Shown here: positions 28,924 through 37,537 of the stretch, piece by piece | How positions within the stretch are numbered: position 1 is the stretch's first letter | Layout of the letters: each line of letters starts with the position of its first letter | From: Alphaproteobacteria bacterium | GTDB taxonomy: Bacteria; Pseudomonadota; Alphaproteobacteria; Rhizobiales; Rhizobiaceae | Reading direction: 5' to 3' | Length of the DNA stretch: 64,000 nt | Assembly (NCBI GenBank): GCA_018823835.1 | Contig: JAHJHT010000002.1 | Coordinates: forward strand, 682,001 to 746,000 | Program-made: the position numbers and the translations under genes | The notes under the pieces: generated by a model | The model's input: only the letters and a program-made list of their open reading frames with translations | The model's database searches: none | What the model was told of the DNA's origin: nothing

Positions 28924-29775
28924 ATGGCCAAACATTCGCCCGTAATCGGCCGCTACGTCACCATCGAGGTCGATGGCTGCGAGTACAAGGTCTTCTACCT
29001 CCGCAACGGCACCGGCATACCGCTGGTCTGCCAGCACACGGCCGGCTGCCACAATCATCAATGGCGCGACCTGCTGGAAGACCCGGAGGTCACGGCCGAC
29101 TATGACGTGATCGCCTACGATCTCGCGCGACACGGCAAGTCCGATCCGCCGCTCAACAAGGAATGGTGGAAGGAGGAATACCGCCTCACCGCCGAGCACT
29201 ACATGAACTTCATCGTCGCCTTCTGCGACGCGCTGGAATTGGAGAACCCGATCTTCATGGGTTCGTCCTTCGGCGGCAACGTTGCACTGCAGCTGGCGCT
29301 GCACCACCCCGATCGCTTTCGCGCGGTTATCCCGGTGGAAGCGGCCGAACATGCTCCCGGCTTCTTTCTCGACTGGTGGCGGCATCCCCATGCGAACGCC
29401 GCTCAGGTCTGCGCTTCCGGCGTGTGGGATCTGATGGCGCCGCAGAGCCCGGACAAGGACCGCTGGCTGACCTGGCACTACTACACGCAAGGGGCCGAGA
29501 CGTTCAAAGGCGACCTCTACTTCTACTCTGTAGACCACGACCTGCGCGGCAAGCTCGCCGGCATCGATGCCAAGCGCTGCCCGGTGATCATGATGACCGG
29601 CACCTACGACTATCTGACGCCGCCGGACGCGACCGAGAACACGGCGCGCCAGATCCCCGGCGGCATCTACATCGAGATGGAAGACATCGGGCACTTCCCG
29701 ATGTCGGAGAATTACCCGCTGTTTGCCGTCTACCTGAAAGAGGCTCTGCGCATCATCGACGAGCGCACCTCATGA
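28924..29775 (+). CDS. alpha/beta hydrolase
   Basis: A 283-residue alpha/beta hydrolase with the oxyanion region VCQHTAGCHNHQW, DLARHGKSD, the nucleophile elbow MGSSFGGNVALQL (Ser near residue 116), an acidic residue in MTGTYDYLTPPD and the catalytic His in DIGHFPMSE. There is no signal peptide, so it works in the cytoplasm on an ester or lactone. The ATG at 28924 follows a TTGGAG site. It is the second gene of the operon, just before the AttM/BlcC-like lactonase, which suggests it prepares or opens a related ester substrate. Confidence 0.88.
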   Translation: MAKHSPVIGRYVTIEVDGCEYKVFYLRNGTGIPLVCQHTAGCHNHQWRDLLEDPEVTADYDVIAYDLARHGKSDPPLNKEWWKEEYRLTAEHYMNFIVAFCDALELENPIFMGSSFGGNVALQLALHHPDRFRAVIPVEAAEHAPGFFLDWWRHPHANAAQVCASGVWDLMAPQSPDKDRWLTWHYYTQGAETFKGDLYFYSVDHDLRGKLAGIDAKRCPVIMMTGTYDYLTPPDATENTARQIPGGIYIEMEDIGHFPMSENYPLFAVYLKEALRIIDERTS

Positions 29776-29824
29776 GCCGCGACCGACACGATGCCGGCGG
29801 GGTAGGAATCTTGGGACGCTGCGC

Positions 29825-30763
29825 ATGAAGATTGTCGAGTTCGACGCCAAGGGCCAACGCGTTGAAGTGGATTCCGGCTCGATTTCCTCACATGGGGGAT
29901 CGAGCAGCCTGGCACCTCGCCCGGCGCGATACGATCGGGCGCCAGAGGCAGCGCCGCGTCGCAAGCGCAAGTCGTCGGGCATCGAGCTTCACATGTTCCA
30001 GACCGGAACGCTGAAGACCAAGCTCAAATACATCAAGATGAACCAGGGCGACGGCGATTTCGAGATCCCGGTGCCGTGGTTCCTGATCAAGCACCCTGCC
30101 GGCAATGTGGTGATCGACGGCGGCAATGCCATCGAGGCCGCCATCGACAAGCGCGGCCACTGGGGCGCGGTGGTGGACGCCTACGACCCGGTGATGAACA
30201 TCGCCGACAATTGCGTCGACCAGTGCAAGATGGTGGGCGTCTCGCCGGAATCGGTACGCTACGTGCTGCAGTCCCACCTGCATCTGGACCACACCGGCGC
30301 CATCGGCCATTTCCCAAGGGCGCAGATCTTCGTGCAGCGGGCCGAGTACGAATACGCCTTCAATCCGCACTGGTTTTCCGCCGGGGCCTACATCCGCGCC
30401 GATTTCGACCGCCCGGGCCTGAACTGGAAGTTCCTCGGCGGTGAATACACCGACAATTACGACCTGTTCGGCGACGGCACGATCCGGATGATCTTCACCC
30501 CCGGACACGCGCCCGGGCATCAGTCCTTTCTGATCACGCTTCCCAATACCGGACCGGTGCTGCTGACGATCGATGCCGCCTACACCCAGGATCACTGGGA
30601 CAACAAGGCGCTGCCGGGCCTCGTGGTGTCGTCGGCGGATGCCGCCGATTCGGTCGCCAAGCTGCACAAGATCGCAAACGACACCGGCGCCATGGTCGTG
30701 ACCGGGCATGACCCGGACAACTGGAAGACCTTTCTGAAGGCTCCCTACGACTTCTACGACTGA
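29825..30763 (+). CDS. BlcC/AttM-like metallo-beta-lactamase-fold lactonase with N-terminal extension
   Basis: From about residue 53 the sequence matches Agrobacterium AttM/BlcC almost block for block: MFQTGTLKTK, KMNQGDG, PVPWFLIKHP, VIDGGNAIE, SHLHLDHTGAIG (H151-x-H153-x-D155-H156), FTPGHAPGHQSFL, LLTIDAAYT, VVTGHDPDNW. BlcC opens gamma-butyrolactone to 4-hydroxybutyrate and also cleaves acyl-homoserine lactones. Residues 1-50 are an added segment: MKIVEFDAKGQRVEVD, a Ser/Gly stretch and a basic PRRKRK patch. A related VEFDA peptide ends the ABC ATPase of the same operon. The enzymes for the next two steps lie at the operon end. Confidence 0.92.
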   Translation: MKIVEFDAKGQRVEVDSGSISSHGGSSSLAPRPARYDRAPEAAPRRKRKSSGIELHMFQTGTLKTKLKYIKMNQGDGDFEIPVPWFLIKHPAGNVVIDGGNAIEAAIDKRGHWGAVVDAYDPVMNIADNCVDQCKMVGVSPESVRYVLQSHLHLDHTGAIGHFPRAQIFVQRAEYEYAFNPHWFSAGAYIRADFDRPGLNWKFLGGEYTDNYDLFGDGTIRMIFTPGHAPGHQSFLITLPNTGPVLLTIDAAYTQDHWDNKALPGLVVSSADAADSVAKLHKIANDTGAMVVTGHDPDNWKTFLKAPYDFYD

Positions 30764-30875
30764 CAGGGACAAGGGAGAGGGAAGGTCGCGAGAGAGTTTA
30801 TCGAAGCCAGGGACTTTCTACCCATTCAGCGATGAACGCGGCCGAGGGGCTGCACAACACCAGGAGGAGAAATCA

Positions 30876-32045
30876 ATGAAACGGATTACCACTGTGATTG
30901 CGGCCGCCGGCATTCTCGCCGCCGGCAGCCTGATGGCGAAGGCCGAAGGCGTCGACGAAATCAATCCCGACGTCGCGGCCAAGCTCTACAATCCCGAGAT
31001 GCTCGACCCGTCGCAGCCGGTCGGGGCTAGCCCGCTGAGGACCTTCAAGGCCAAGAACCCGCCGCCATGGAAGATCGGCTACGCATCGTCCTATGCCGGC
31101 AACACCTGGCGCGCGAACGCCATGGAGGAATTGCAGAACGTAATCGTTCCGAAGTGGAAGGAACTCGGCCTGCTCAGCGAACTCGTTGTCACCCAGTCCA
31201 ACCTCAACGATTCGACCCAGATCCAGCAGATGCGCCAGCTTGTCGACCAGGGCGTCGACGCCATCATCGTCTGCTGCTCGAACCCGACAGCCCTCAACCA
31301 GACCGTCCAGTACGCCTATGACAAGGGTGTGCCGGTGTTCTCGCTGACCGGTTACCTGACCGCCGAAACCGCGATCAATTCATCGGTGAACTACCAGGTT
31401 GCCGGCTTCGACATCGGCAAGGCAATGGTCGACGAACTGGGTGGCAAGGGCAAGGTTCTGGTCGTTGAAGGAATTCCGGGCACGTCGGGTTCCGACAGCC
31501 AGGATCGTGGCGTGAAGGCGGGTCTTGCGACCTCGCCGGATATCGAGATCGTCGGCAGCATTGCAGGCATGTGGACCGACCAGGTGGCCCAGGGCGAAGT
31601 CCAGAAATGGCTCGCCACCCACCCGGGCAAGCTTGACGGCATCGTCGTCCAGTCGGCCGCGGAAATGGGCGTGCTTCGCGCCATTGCCCAGTCCGGACGT
31701 GAAGGTGTCAAGGTAGCCGTCGGCGGCGAGATGGGTGCGCTCTGCAGCTGGCGCAAGAACCCCGACCTCATTTCGGTGGCCGTCCAGACATGGCCCCCGG
31801 CCGATGAAATCCAGCTCATCTGGGACATCATGATGCGTACCCTGCAGGGCCAGGGCCCGAAGGTGCAGTCGGTGCTCGTGGCACCTGTCACACTGACGCA
31901 TGAAGACGTCATGAAGGCAGTCGCCGAGGATTGCGACGAGAACGCGCAGAACTGGCTGGCGGTCGGCAAGGACAATTGGGGCAGCGAAGCCTACCTCAAC
32001 GACTTCTTCGTCAACCCAGCCGATCCGATGGCCTACAAGCCCTGA
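30876..32045 (+). CDS. sugar-type ABC transporter substrate-binding protein
   Basis: A 389-residue periplasmic binding protein of the ribose/galactose (Peripla_BP_4) type with a Sec signal peptide (MKRITTVIAAAGILAAGSLM, cleavage after AKA). Mature motifs include IGYASSYAGNTWRANAMEEL, QMRQLVDQGVDAIIVCCSNP and GKGKVLVVEGIPGTSGSDSQ. The ligand is unknown; position next to a lactonase and dehydrogenases suggests a lactone, hydroxyacid or sugar-lactone-like molecule. An AGGAGGA site precedes the ATG. A strong hairpin directly follows the stop codon. Confidence 0.92.
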   Translation: MKRITTVIAAAGILAAGSLMAKAEGVDEINPDVAAKLYNPEMLDPSQPVGASPLRTFKAKNPPPWKIGYASSYAGNTWRANAMEELQNVIVPKWKELGLLSELVVTQSNLNDSTQIQQMRQLVDQGVDAIIVCCSNPTALNQTVQYAYDKGVPVFSLTGYLTAETAINSSVNYQVAGFDIGKAMVDELGGKGKVLVVEGIPGTSGSDSQDRGVKAGLATSPDIEIVGSIAGMWTDQVAQGEVQKWLATHPGKLDGIVVQSAAEMGVLRAIAQSGREGVKVAVGGEMGALCSWRKNPDLISVAVQTWPPADEIQLIWDIMMRTLQGQGPKVQSVLVAPVTLTHEDVMKAVAEDCDENAQNWLAVGKDNWGSEAYLNDFFVNPADPMAYKP

Positions 32046-32052
32046 TCGTCAA

Positions 32053-32083
32053 TCCGGCCGCCGGGAATGTCCCGGCGGCCGGA
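32053..32083 (+). terminator. intercistronic hairpin after the binding protein gene
   Basis: A perfect 14-bp stem (arms TCCGGCCGCCGGGA and TCCCGGCGGCCGGA) with a 3-base loop, between the binding protein stop and the ATPase start. No T-run follows, so partial termination or mRNA 3'-end protection is more likely than full termination. Confidence 0.6.
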
Positions 32084-32119
32084 ATTGCTCGTAACCGAAC
32101 CGTCTGACCCTTGGACCCC

Positions 32120-33961
32120 ATGTCGCTCCAGACCGCAGATATCCAGACTTCCTCACCGGCGCCCGAGACGGTTATCGTGCGCAATGTGAAGAAGTATTTC
32201 GGACCGACGCGGGCGCTCGACGGCGCCAGCTTTTCGGCGCGTGCCGGCGAGATACATGCGGTCGTCGGCGGCAACGGCTGCGGCAAGAGCACGCTGGCCA
32301 AGGTGGTGTCCGGCATCCTGCCGATCGATTCCGGCTCGGTATCCATCCTCGGGGAGGCCCCGTCGACGCCGGCCGAAAGCCGCGCGCTCGGCATTTCCAC
32401 GGTCTACCAGGAAGTCCTCGTCGCCGATGAAAGTTCGGTGGTCGACAACATCTTCATGGGAGCCGACTCGCTCTTCTCAAAGAAGATGTCGCAGGACAAG
32501 AAGGTGGCCCGCGCCGCCGAGCTCATGCAGGAGCTTGCCGGAGAGCCGGTCGACCCTCATGCCATCGTCGGCACACTGCCGCTCGGTCTCAAGCAGTGGA
32601 TCACCATTGCGCGCGCCCTGCTGAGCGAACCGAAGATCCTGATTCTCGACGAGAGCTCAGCAGCGCTCGACTTCGATTCCACCGAACGGCTCTTTGCCAA
32701 GATGCGCAGCCTGCGCGATGGCGGCACGACTGTGCTGATCGTTACGCACAGGATCGCCGAACTCATCCGAATTTCTGACCGCGCCACCGTGCTGCGCGAC
32801 GGTCGCGATGTCGGCGTCCTCGAGAGGGACCAGATCACCGAGAAGAACCTGCTCGCGCTGATGACGGGAGACGACGAGGCCGGCGCGCATCGCGACCACA
32901 AGGCGCCCCAGCCGCGCGCCGACGATATCGCCATGCGGGCCGACCGGCTCTCGATCGCACCGGGCGCGCGCGCTTTCGACTTCACGCTGCGCCGCGGCGA
33001 GATCGTCGGCATTGCGGGCCTGGACGGACAGGGGCAGGACGCGTTCGTGCGCGTACTGGCGGGCATCAACGAGGCGCATTCGGGCCTCGTCGAAGTGCGC
33101 GACCGGCACGGCGTCATGCATGCCGTGCGCAGCCTCGCCGATGCCGTGGCCAACAGAATTGCCTACGTGTCGGGTGACCGCAAGCGCGAGGGCATCTTCG
33201 CCACGCTGTCGATCTTCGAGAACATGGTCATGCCGCTTTATCGCGAGAAGCGGCGGGCCGGGATTCTCGGCATCATCGACCGCGCCACGCTGGGCACCAT
33301 CTTCCAGCGCGAAGCCGAGAACCTGATGATCAAGTTCGGCATGCGCGACGACCGCATCACCTCGCTGTCCGGCGGCAACCAGCAGAAGGTGCTGATCGGG
33401 CGCGGCTTCGCCATGCGACCTGACATCATCGTGCTCAATGATCCGGCGCGCGGCATCGACGTCGGCGCAAAGGCCGAACTGTACAAGCATCTGCGTGCTT
33501 TCGCGGCGGAAGGAAAATCCGTCCTCTATATGTCCTCCGAGCTCGAGGAATTCATTGGTTTCGCCACCCGGGTTATCGTCTTTCGCGACAACGCTCCCTT
33601 CGACGCCTTCGACGGCAGGGCGCTCGATCCGAAGTCCATCCTCGAGGCGATGTTCGGCCAGACCGACGGCTCCGGACTGGCTGGCGTGTCGGGATTAACA
33701 CCCGGGCAGGACGTCCATGCGGGCATAGCCGCGCCGGCGCGCGCCAGTGGCGATGGCGTACGCGTTGCTGTCACCATACCCGATGACATTCGCGCCGGAC
33801 TTGACGCGCGCAAGCGTGCAAAGCTTGTCGAACAGGCCCATGCGACACCTGTTACCGCATCGCCGCGTCCAGCCCTGGCCAAGCCGGCAAATGGCAGAAA
33901 TCCGATCCGCGTGGTCGAATTCGATGCCGAAACCGGCCAGGCCCGAAGCCTGTCCCGATGA
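32120..33961 (+). CDS. sugar-type ABC transporter ATP-binding protein with C-terminal tail
   Basis: A 613-residue duplicated ATPase of the RbsA/MglA class. Domain one has Walker A GGNGCGKST, signature-like LPLGLKQWITIARAL and Walker B ILILDESSAAL; domain two has a degenerate Walker A (GLDGQGQDAF), SGGNQQKVLIGR and VLNDPARGIDVG. After the second domain a tail of about 95 residues is unusual for RbsA-type proteins: it is Ala/Pro-rich and ends NPIRVVEFDAETGQARSLSR. The VEFDA block recurs at the lactonase N-terminus. The ATG at 32120 is preferred to a TTG three codons upstream. Confidence 0.9.
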   Translation: MSLQTADIQTSSPAPETVIVRNVKKYFGPTRALDGASFSARAGEIHAVVGGNGCGKSTLAKVVSGILPIDSGSVSILGEAPSTPAESRALGISTVYQEVLVADESSVVDNIFMGADSLFSKKMSQDKKVARAAELMQELAGEPVDPHAIVGTLPLGLKQWITIARALLSEPKILILDESSAALDFDSTERLFAKMRSLRDGGTTVLIVTHRIAELIRISDRATVLRDGRDVGVLERDQITEKNLLALMTGDDEAGAHRDHKAPQPRADDIAMRADRLSIAPGARAFDFTLRRGEIVGIAGLDGQGQDAFVRVLAGINEAHSGLVEVRDRHGVMHAVRSLADAVANRIAYVSGDRKREGIFATLSIFENMVMPLYREKRRAGILGIIDRATLGTIFQREAENLMIKFGMRDDRITSLSGGNQQKVLIGRGFAMRPDIIVLNDPARGIDVGAKAELYKHLRAFAAEGKSVLYMSSELEEFIGFATRVIVFRDNAPFDAFDGRALDPKSILEAMFGQTDGSGLAGVSGLTPGQDVHAGIAAPARASGDGVRVAVTIPDDIRAGLDARKRAKLVEQAHATPVTASPRPALAKPANGRNPIRVVEFDAETGQARSLSR

Positions 33962-35361
33962 ATATGGTCGCCGCCCCCGTCGTCGCGGAAGCCGACCCTG
34001 CGCAGGGCGGACGGGGCAACCCGTTCCTGCTTGTTCCCATCACGCTGTTCTTCCTGCTGCTTGGGCTTGCCGTGCTGCGGTCTCCCAACCTGATGTCGAG
34101 CAATGGCATCGGCAGCGCGATCATCGTTGCGACGCCGCTGATCCTGGCGACCTACGCGCTGATGGCGGTGGTCATCGCCGGTCGCGGCACGGTGGACCTT
34201 TCGGTCGGACCGCTCATCGGCTTTCTCAATGTCACGCTGATCCAGCTGCACGGCGCGGGCATAATCGAAAATCCCTTCGCGGTTTTCGGCTACGCGATCT
34301 TCGTTGGCGCGCTCTACCAGTTCGTCTTCGCGCTGATCGTCATCTACGTTCGGGTCCAGCCGATCATCGTCTCCCTGTCAGGCTACCTCGCGCTGACGGG
34401 CATGAACCTCGTCATCCTGCCGCGCCCGGGCGGTGTTGCGCCACAATGGATGTCGGAGTGGGGACTCGGCACGTCAATCTTCTCGCCAGTCCTGCTCATC
34501 CTCGTTCTTGCCACGGCCGCCTGGCTGCTGTTCACACGTTCCGCCTTCTACACGCACCTGCGGCTGATGGGCTCCGACGAGCGCGCCGCCTACACCAGCG
34601 GCGTGCCGATCTACGTCGTGCGCATCGGCGCGCACCTGATTTCGGGCGCCTTCTCGGGTCTCGCTGCGATCACCTTCACGGCGCTGATCTCGTCGGGAGA
34701 CCCGTCGCAAGGCACCACCTACACGCTGATCGCCGTCACCGCCCTGGTGCTCGGTGGCGCCTCGCTCGCGGGCGGCCGCGGCGGCGTGTTCGGCTCGTTC
34801 CTCGGCGCCAGCAACCTCTATCTGATCACCTTCGTGCTCGCGACGTTCAACTTCGGCGCGGTGCAAAGCTTCGTCACCAACCTCGCCTACGGCACGATCC
34901 TTGTCGTCTCGCTGCTGTTGACGCTCATCATCCCGTTCATCCAGCGGCACATCCGCAACTTCTCGCCGGTGCTCTATTTCGTCGCCCTGTCGGTAGTGGC
35001 GCTCGGCGTCATCCTTCACGCCACCAACGATTATCAGGATCGGGCGCCTGCGACCGAGGTTACGCAACCGGCAGCACTCGGGCCGATCGCGCCCGAAGCG
35101 CTCTATGTCGCCCCGCTCGAGGTAGCGTCGCCTACTCCCGACGAGGCGGCATTGCGCGAGGCGGCCGCTCCGATCGTCCTGTCGCTGCTGCTGCTGGTTG
35201 TCCTTGCCGTGTTCGTCCGCATTGCGATTTCGCAGGCCGACCGGCGCAGCATCGCGCCGGCGGTGATCTTCGTCGTCGCCGCTCTCGTCCTGCTCGGCGC
35301 CTATCTGATCAGCCATGACGGTGCGCCGGCAGACACGCCGGCCGTGGAGGAGGGGCAATGA
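33958..35361 (+). CDS. sugar-type ABC transporter permease (first)
   Basis: A 467-residue multi-spanning permease of the BPD_transp_2 (RbsC) family. The coupling region SGVPIYVVRIGAHLISGAFS and the late signature LVLGGASLAGGRGGVFGSFL are present. It is longer than usual because of a C-terminal part with a periplasmic or cytoplasmic loop (about residues 360-400, rich in Ala, Pro and acidic residues) and two added helices. It begins in a four-base ATGA overlap with the ATPase gene and ends in the same kind of overlap with the next permease gene, so the three are translated together. Confidence 0.9.
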   Translation: MNMVAAPVVAEADPAQGGRGNPFLLVPITLFFLLLGLAVLRSPNLMSSNGIGSAIIVATPLILATYALMAVVIAGRGTVDLSVGPLIGFLNVTLIQLHGAGIIENPFAVFGYAIFVGALYQFVFALIVIYVRVQPIIVSLSGYLALTGMNLVILPRPGGVAPQWMSEWGLGTSIFSPVLLILVLATAAWLLFTRSAFYTHLRLMGSDERAAYTSGVPIYVVRIGAHLISGAFSGLAAITFTALISSGDPSQGTTYTLIAVTALVLGGASLAGGRGGVFGSFLGASNLYLITFVLATFNFGAVQSFVTNLAYGTILVVSLLLTLIIPFIQRHIRNFSPVLYFVALSVVALGVILHATNDYQDRAPATEVTQPAALGPIAPEALYVAPLEVASPTPDEAALREAAAPIVLSLLLLVVLAVFVRIAISQADRRSIAPAVIFVVAALVLLGAYLISHDGAPADTPAVEEGQ

Positions 35362-36731
35362 GCAGCATCGCCCCGACGCCCCGCCTCGGGCTGCCGGCCA
35401 CCATCATCGGCCTTGCCGTCGGCCTGGTCCTGACCGCTATCGGCGTCATCTTCGGCTTCATCCAGGGCGTCGCCGTGCAGACGATCATCCTGTCGGCGAT
35501 CGCGACCCTCGGCGCCTTCGTGTGGGCATGGCGCTACGTGCTTGGTCAGTTCATCGGCGACGGTCCACCGCCGGCAGACGGGGAGATCGGCGAGGGCCGC
35601 AAGGTCTGGCTACAGTTCCGTCCGGCCCTCTACGGGCTGATCGCCATCCTGCTGGTCTTCCTGGCTCTGTCGCTGACGATCGAGTCGTTCTTCAACATCT
35701 GGAACGTCATCTCCCTACTGATCCTGCTGACCATCATCGTGCTGACCCGCACGCTCGGGCGGCAGTTCCAGGAGAACCGCTCGGGCTTCATCGGCGTGAT
35801 GGTCCTGTCCGGCCTTTTCTCGATCGGCGCGATGAATATCGAGGGCTTCGCCTCGGCCAACAATATCAAGTCGATGCTGCTGTTCGCGTCCTTCCTCGGC
35901 ATCGCCTCCATCGGCCAGACCCTGGTCGCGCTGCTCGGCGGCCTCGACCTCTCGATCCCCTTCATTATCGGCGCGGCCAATGTGGGCCTGCTCTACCTCA
36001 TCGGCCTCGGCGTGCCGCCCTGGCTGGCCACCATTCTCGTCCTGCTGATCGGCGCGACGCTAGGCGTCATCAACGGCTTCCTGAGCTACAGGCTGCAGGG
36101 CCAAGCTCTTATCGTCACGCTCGGCACGGGATTCGCCATTTCGGGCGGCGTGCAGATCATCACCTCGATCGGTTCGGCCTATAGCGGCAACGTGTTCGGG
36201 ACCGTGCCGCCCTGGCTCTCCAACCTCGCCGCCATGAACGGTTCGACCTTCGGCCTGCCGGTGCCCCCGGTCATCGTGATCTGGCTTGCCATCGTCGTCA
36301 TCCTCATCGTCGGCATGCGCTACACCGTCTACGGACGCTACCTCTATGCGCTTGGCGTCAACCGTACCTCGGCCAAGCGGATCATGATTTCCGAGCCGGT
36401 CTACTGGGTAATGATGTACGCCGTTTCTGGCTTCTTCGCCGCGATGGCGGGTAGCCTGCTGCTGGGCTGGTCGGGCGGTGGCTTCATCGGCGTCGGCGAC
36501 CCCTACCTGTTCCTGACGCTTGCGGCGGTCGTGGTGGGAGGCACCTCGCTGCTCGGCGGCCAAGGCGGCTATGGCTTCACCGTCATCGGCGTGCTGGTGC
36601 TGCAGGTACTCTCCTCATTCCTGATCGGAATCGGTCTCGAATTCGAATGGCAGCAGTTCATCTTCGGGCTGCTCATCCTGCCGATGGTAGCGCTCTACGC
36701 CCGCTCACCGCACATCAGAACGCAGATATAG
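35358..36731 (+). CDS. sugar-type ABC transporter permease (second)
   Basis: A 457-residue RbsC-type permease paired with the upstream one. It starts with two extra membrane segments (about residues 13-55) before the usual permease core, marked by LLFASFLGIASIGQTLVALL, GGLDLSIPF, NGFLSYRLQGQALIVTLGTG and VVVGGTSLLGGQGGYGFTVI. It overlaps the upstream gene by four bases. The presence of two different permeases with a duplicated ATPase implies a heterodimeric importer. Confidence 0.9.
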   Translation: MSSIAPTPRLGLPATIIGLAVGLVLTAIGVIFGFIQGVAVQTIILSAIATLGAFVWAWRYVLGQFIGDGPPPADGEIGEGRKVWLQFRPALYGLIAILLVFLALSLTIESFFNIWNVISLLILLTIIVLTRTLGRQFQENRSGFIGVMVLSGLFSIGAMNIEGFASANNIKSMLLFASFLGIASIGQTLVALLGGLDLSIPFIIGAANVGLLYLIGLGVPPWLATILVLLIGATLGVINGFLSYRLQGQALIVTLGTGFAISGGVQIITSIGSAYSGNVFGTVPPWLSNLAAMNGSTFGLPVPPVIVIWLAIVVILIVGMRYTVYGRYLYALGVNRTSAKRIMISEPVYWVMMYAVSGFFAAMAGSLLLGWSGGGFIGVGDPYLFLTLAAVVVGGTSLLGGQGGYGFTVIGVLVLQVLSSFLIGIGLEFEWQQFIFGLLILPMVALYARSPHIRTQI

Positions 36732-36778
36732 GAACGGCGACATGGACAAGTACGAGTTCAGGATCGGAGGGGAATAGG

Positions 36779-37480
36779 ATGCCGGTTTTCAACACGACCG
36801 ATCTCACAGCTGCCAGCTATTCGGCCGCCTTGTATGGTCTGGCCGCCACCTCCGTGTTGCTGCTGCTCGGGACGGGATGGGTCAGCCGCGGCTGGAAAAT
36901 CGCCGTAGCGCTCTGTGCGATCGCCACGCTCGTCGGCGTCGGCGCGGCGAACGAGGCGCGCGCGGCATGGGCTGCCTCAGGCAGCGTGCCGATCGTCTAC
37001 CACTATGTCGGCTGGGCGGTTTCGATGCCGCTGCAGGTTCTGGCGCTCTACTTCTTCGCGGCCCAGTCTGGCAAGCTCGGCGTCGGCCTGTTCTGGCGCC
37101 TTGTCGTGGTTTCGGTTCTGATGGTCTTCGTGCGCTATCTCGGCGAGGCCGGCTTCATGCACGCCACCCTCGCCTTCCTGATCGGTCTCGTTTTCTGGCT
37201 CTACATCCTTGGCGAGCTCTATTTCGGCCGCATGGACGAAGTCGTTCGGGGTTCGCTCAACGAACCGGTGCAGCGTGGCTATTTCTGGCTCCGGCTGATC
37301 GTAACGGTCGGCTGGGCGATCTACCCGCTGGGCAACTTCATCACGTCGTTCGGCGGCTATGTCGACGACGGCTCGCTCAGCGTCGCCTACAACCTGGCGG
37401 ACTTCCTCAATCGAATGGCGTTCGGCGTCGCGGTGCTGGCTTCGGCCATGCTCGCCAGCGAGGTGAAGACCAATGGCTGA
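36779..37480 (+). CDS. proteorhodopsin-family seven-helix protein lacking the retinal-binding lysine
   Basis: A 233-residue protein with seven membrane helices that aligns along its whole length with green proteorhodopsin. Shared blocks are RYLGEAGFMHATLAFLIG (helix 4-5), GWAIYPLGNF (helix 6) and YNLADFLNRMAFG (helix 7; proteorhodopsin has YNLADFVNKILFG). The Schiff-base lysine is arginine (R212, codon CGA at 37412-37414). The counterion Asp is Gly (G78), the helix-3 Arg is His (H75), the proton donor Glu is Ala (A89), while the helix-7 Asp remains (D208). It cannot form the usual retinal Schiff base. The GGAGGGGA site and position inside the blc-like operon show it is expressed. Role unknown: a non-retinal sensor, channel or structural unit are options. 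Confidence 0.88.
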   Translation: MPVFNTTDLTAASYSAALYGLAATSVLLLLGTGWVSRGWKIAVALCAIATLVGVGAANEARAAWAASGSVPIVYHYVGWAVSMPLQVLALYFFAAQSGKLGVGLFWRLVVVSVLMVFVRYLGEAGFMHATLAFLIGLVFWLYILGELYFGRMDEVVRGSLNEPVQRGYFWLRLIVTVGWAIYPLGNFITSFGGYVDDGSLSVAYNLADFLNRMAFGVAVLASAMLASEVKTNG

Positions 37481-37537
37481 TCTTCGGCTTTCAATCCCAA
37501 CGCACTCCCACAAGCCTAGCAGTGAAGGAGCACTCCA

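Noticed and set aside
36779..37480. Calling the seven-helix protein a light-driven proton pump
   Set aside because: Schiff-base lysine, counterion and donor residues are all missing, and no retinal synthesis genes are seen.
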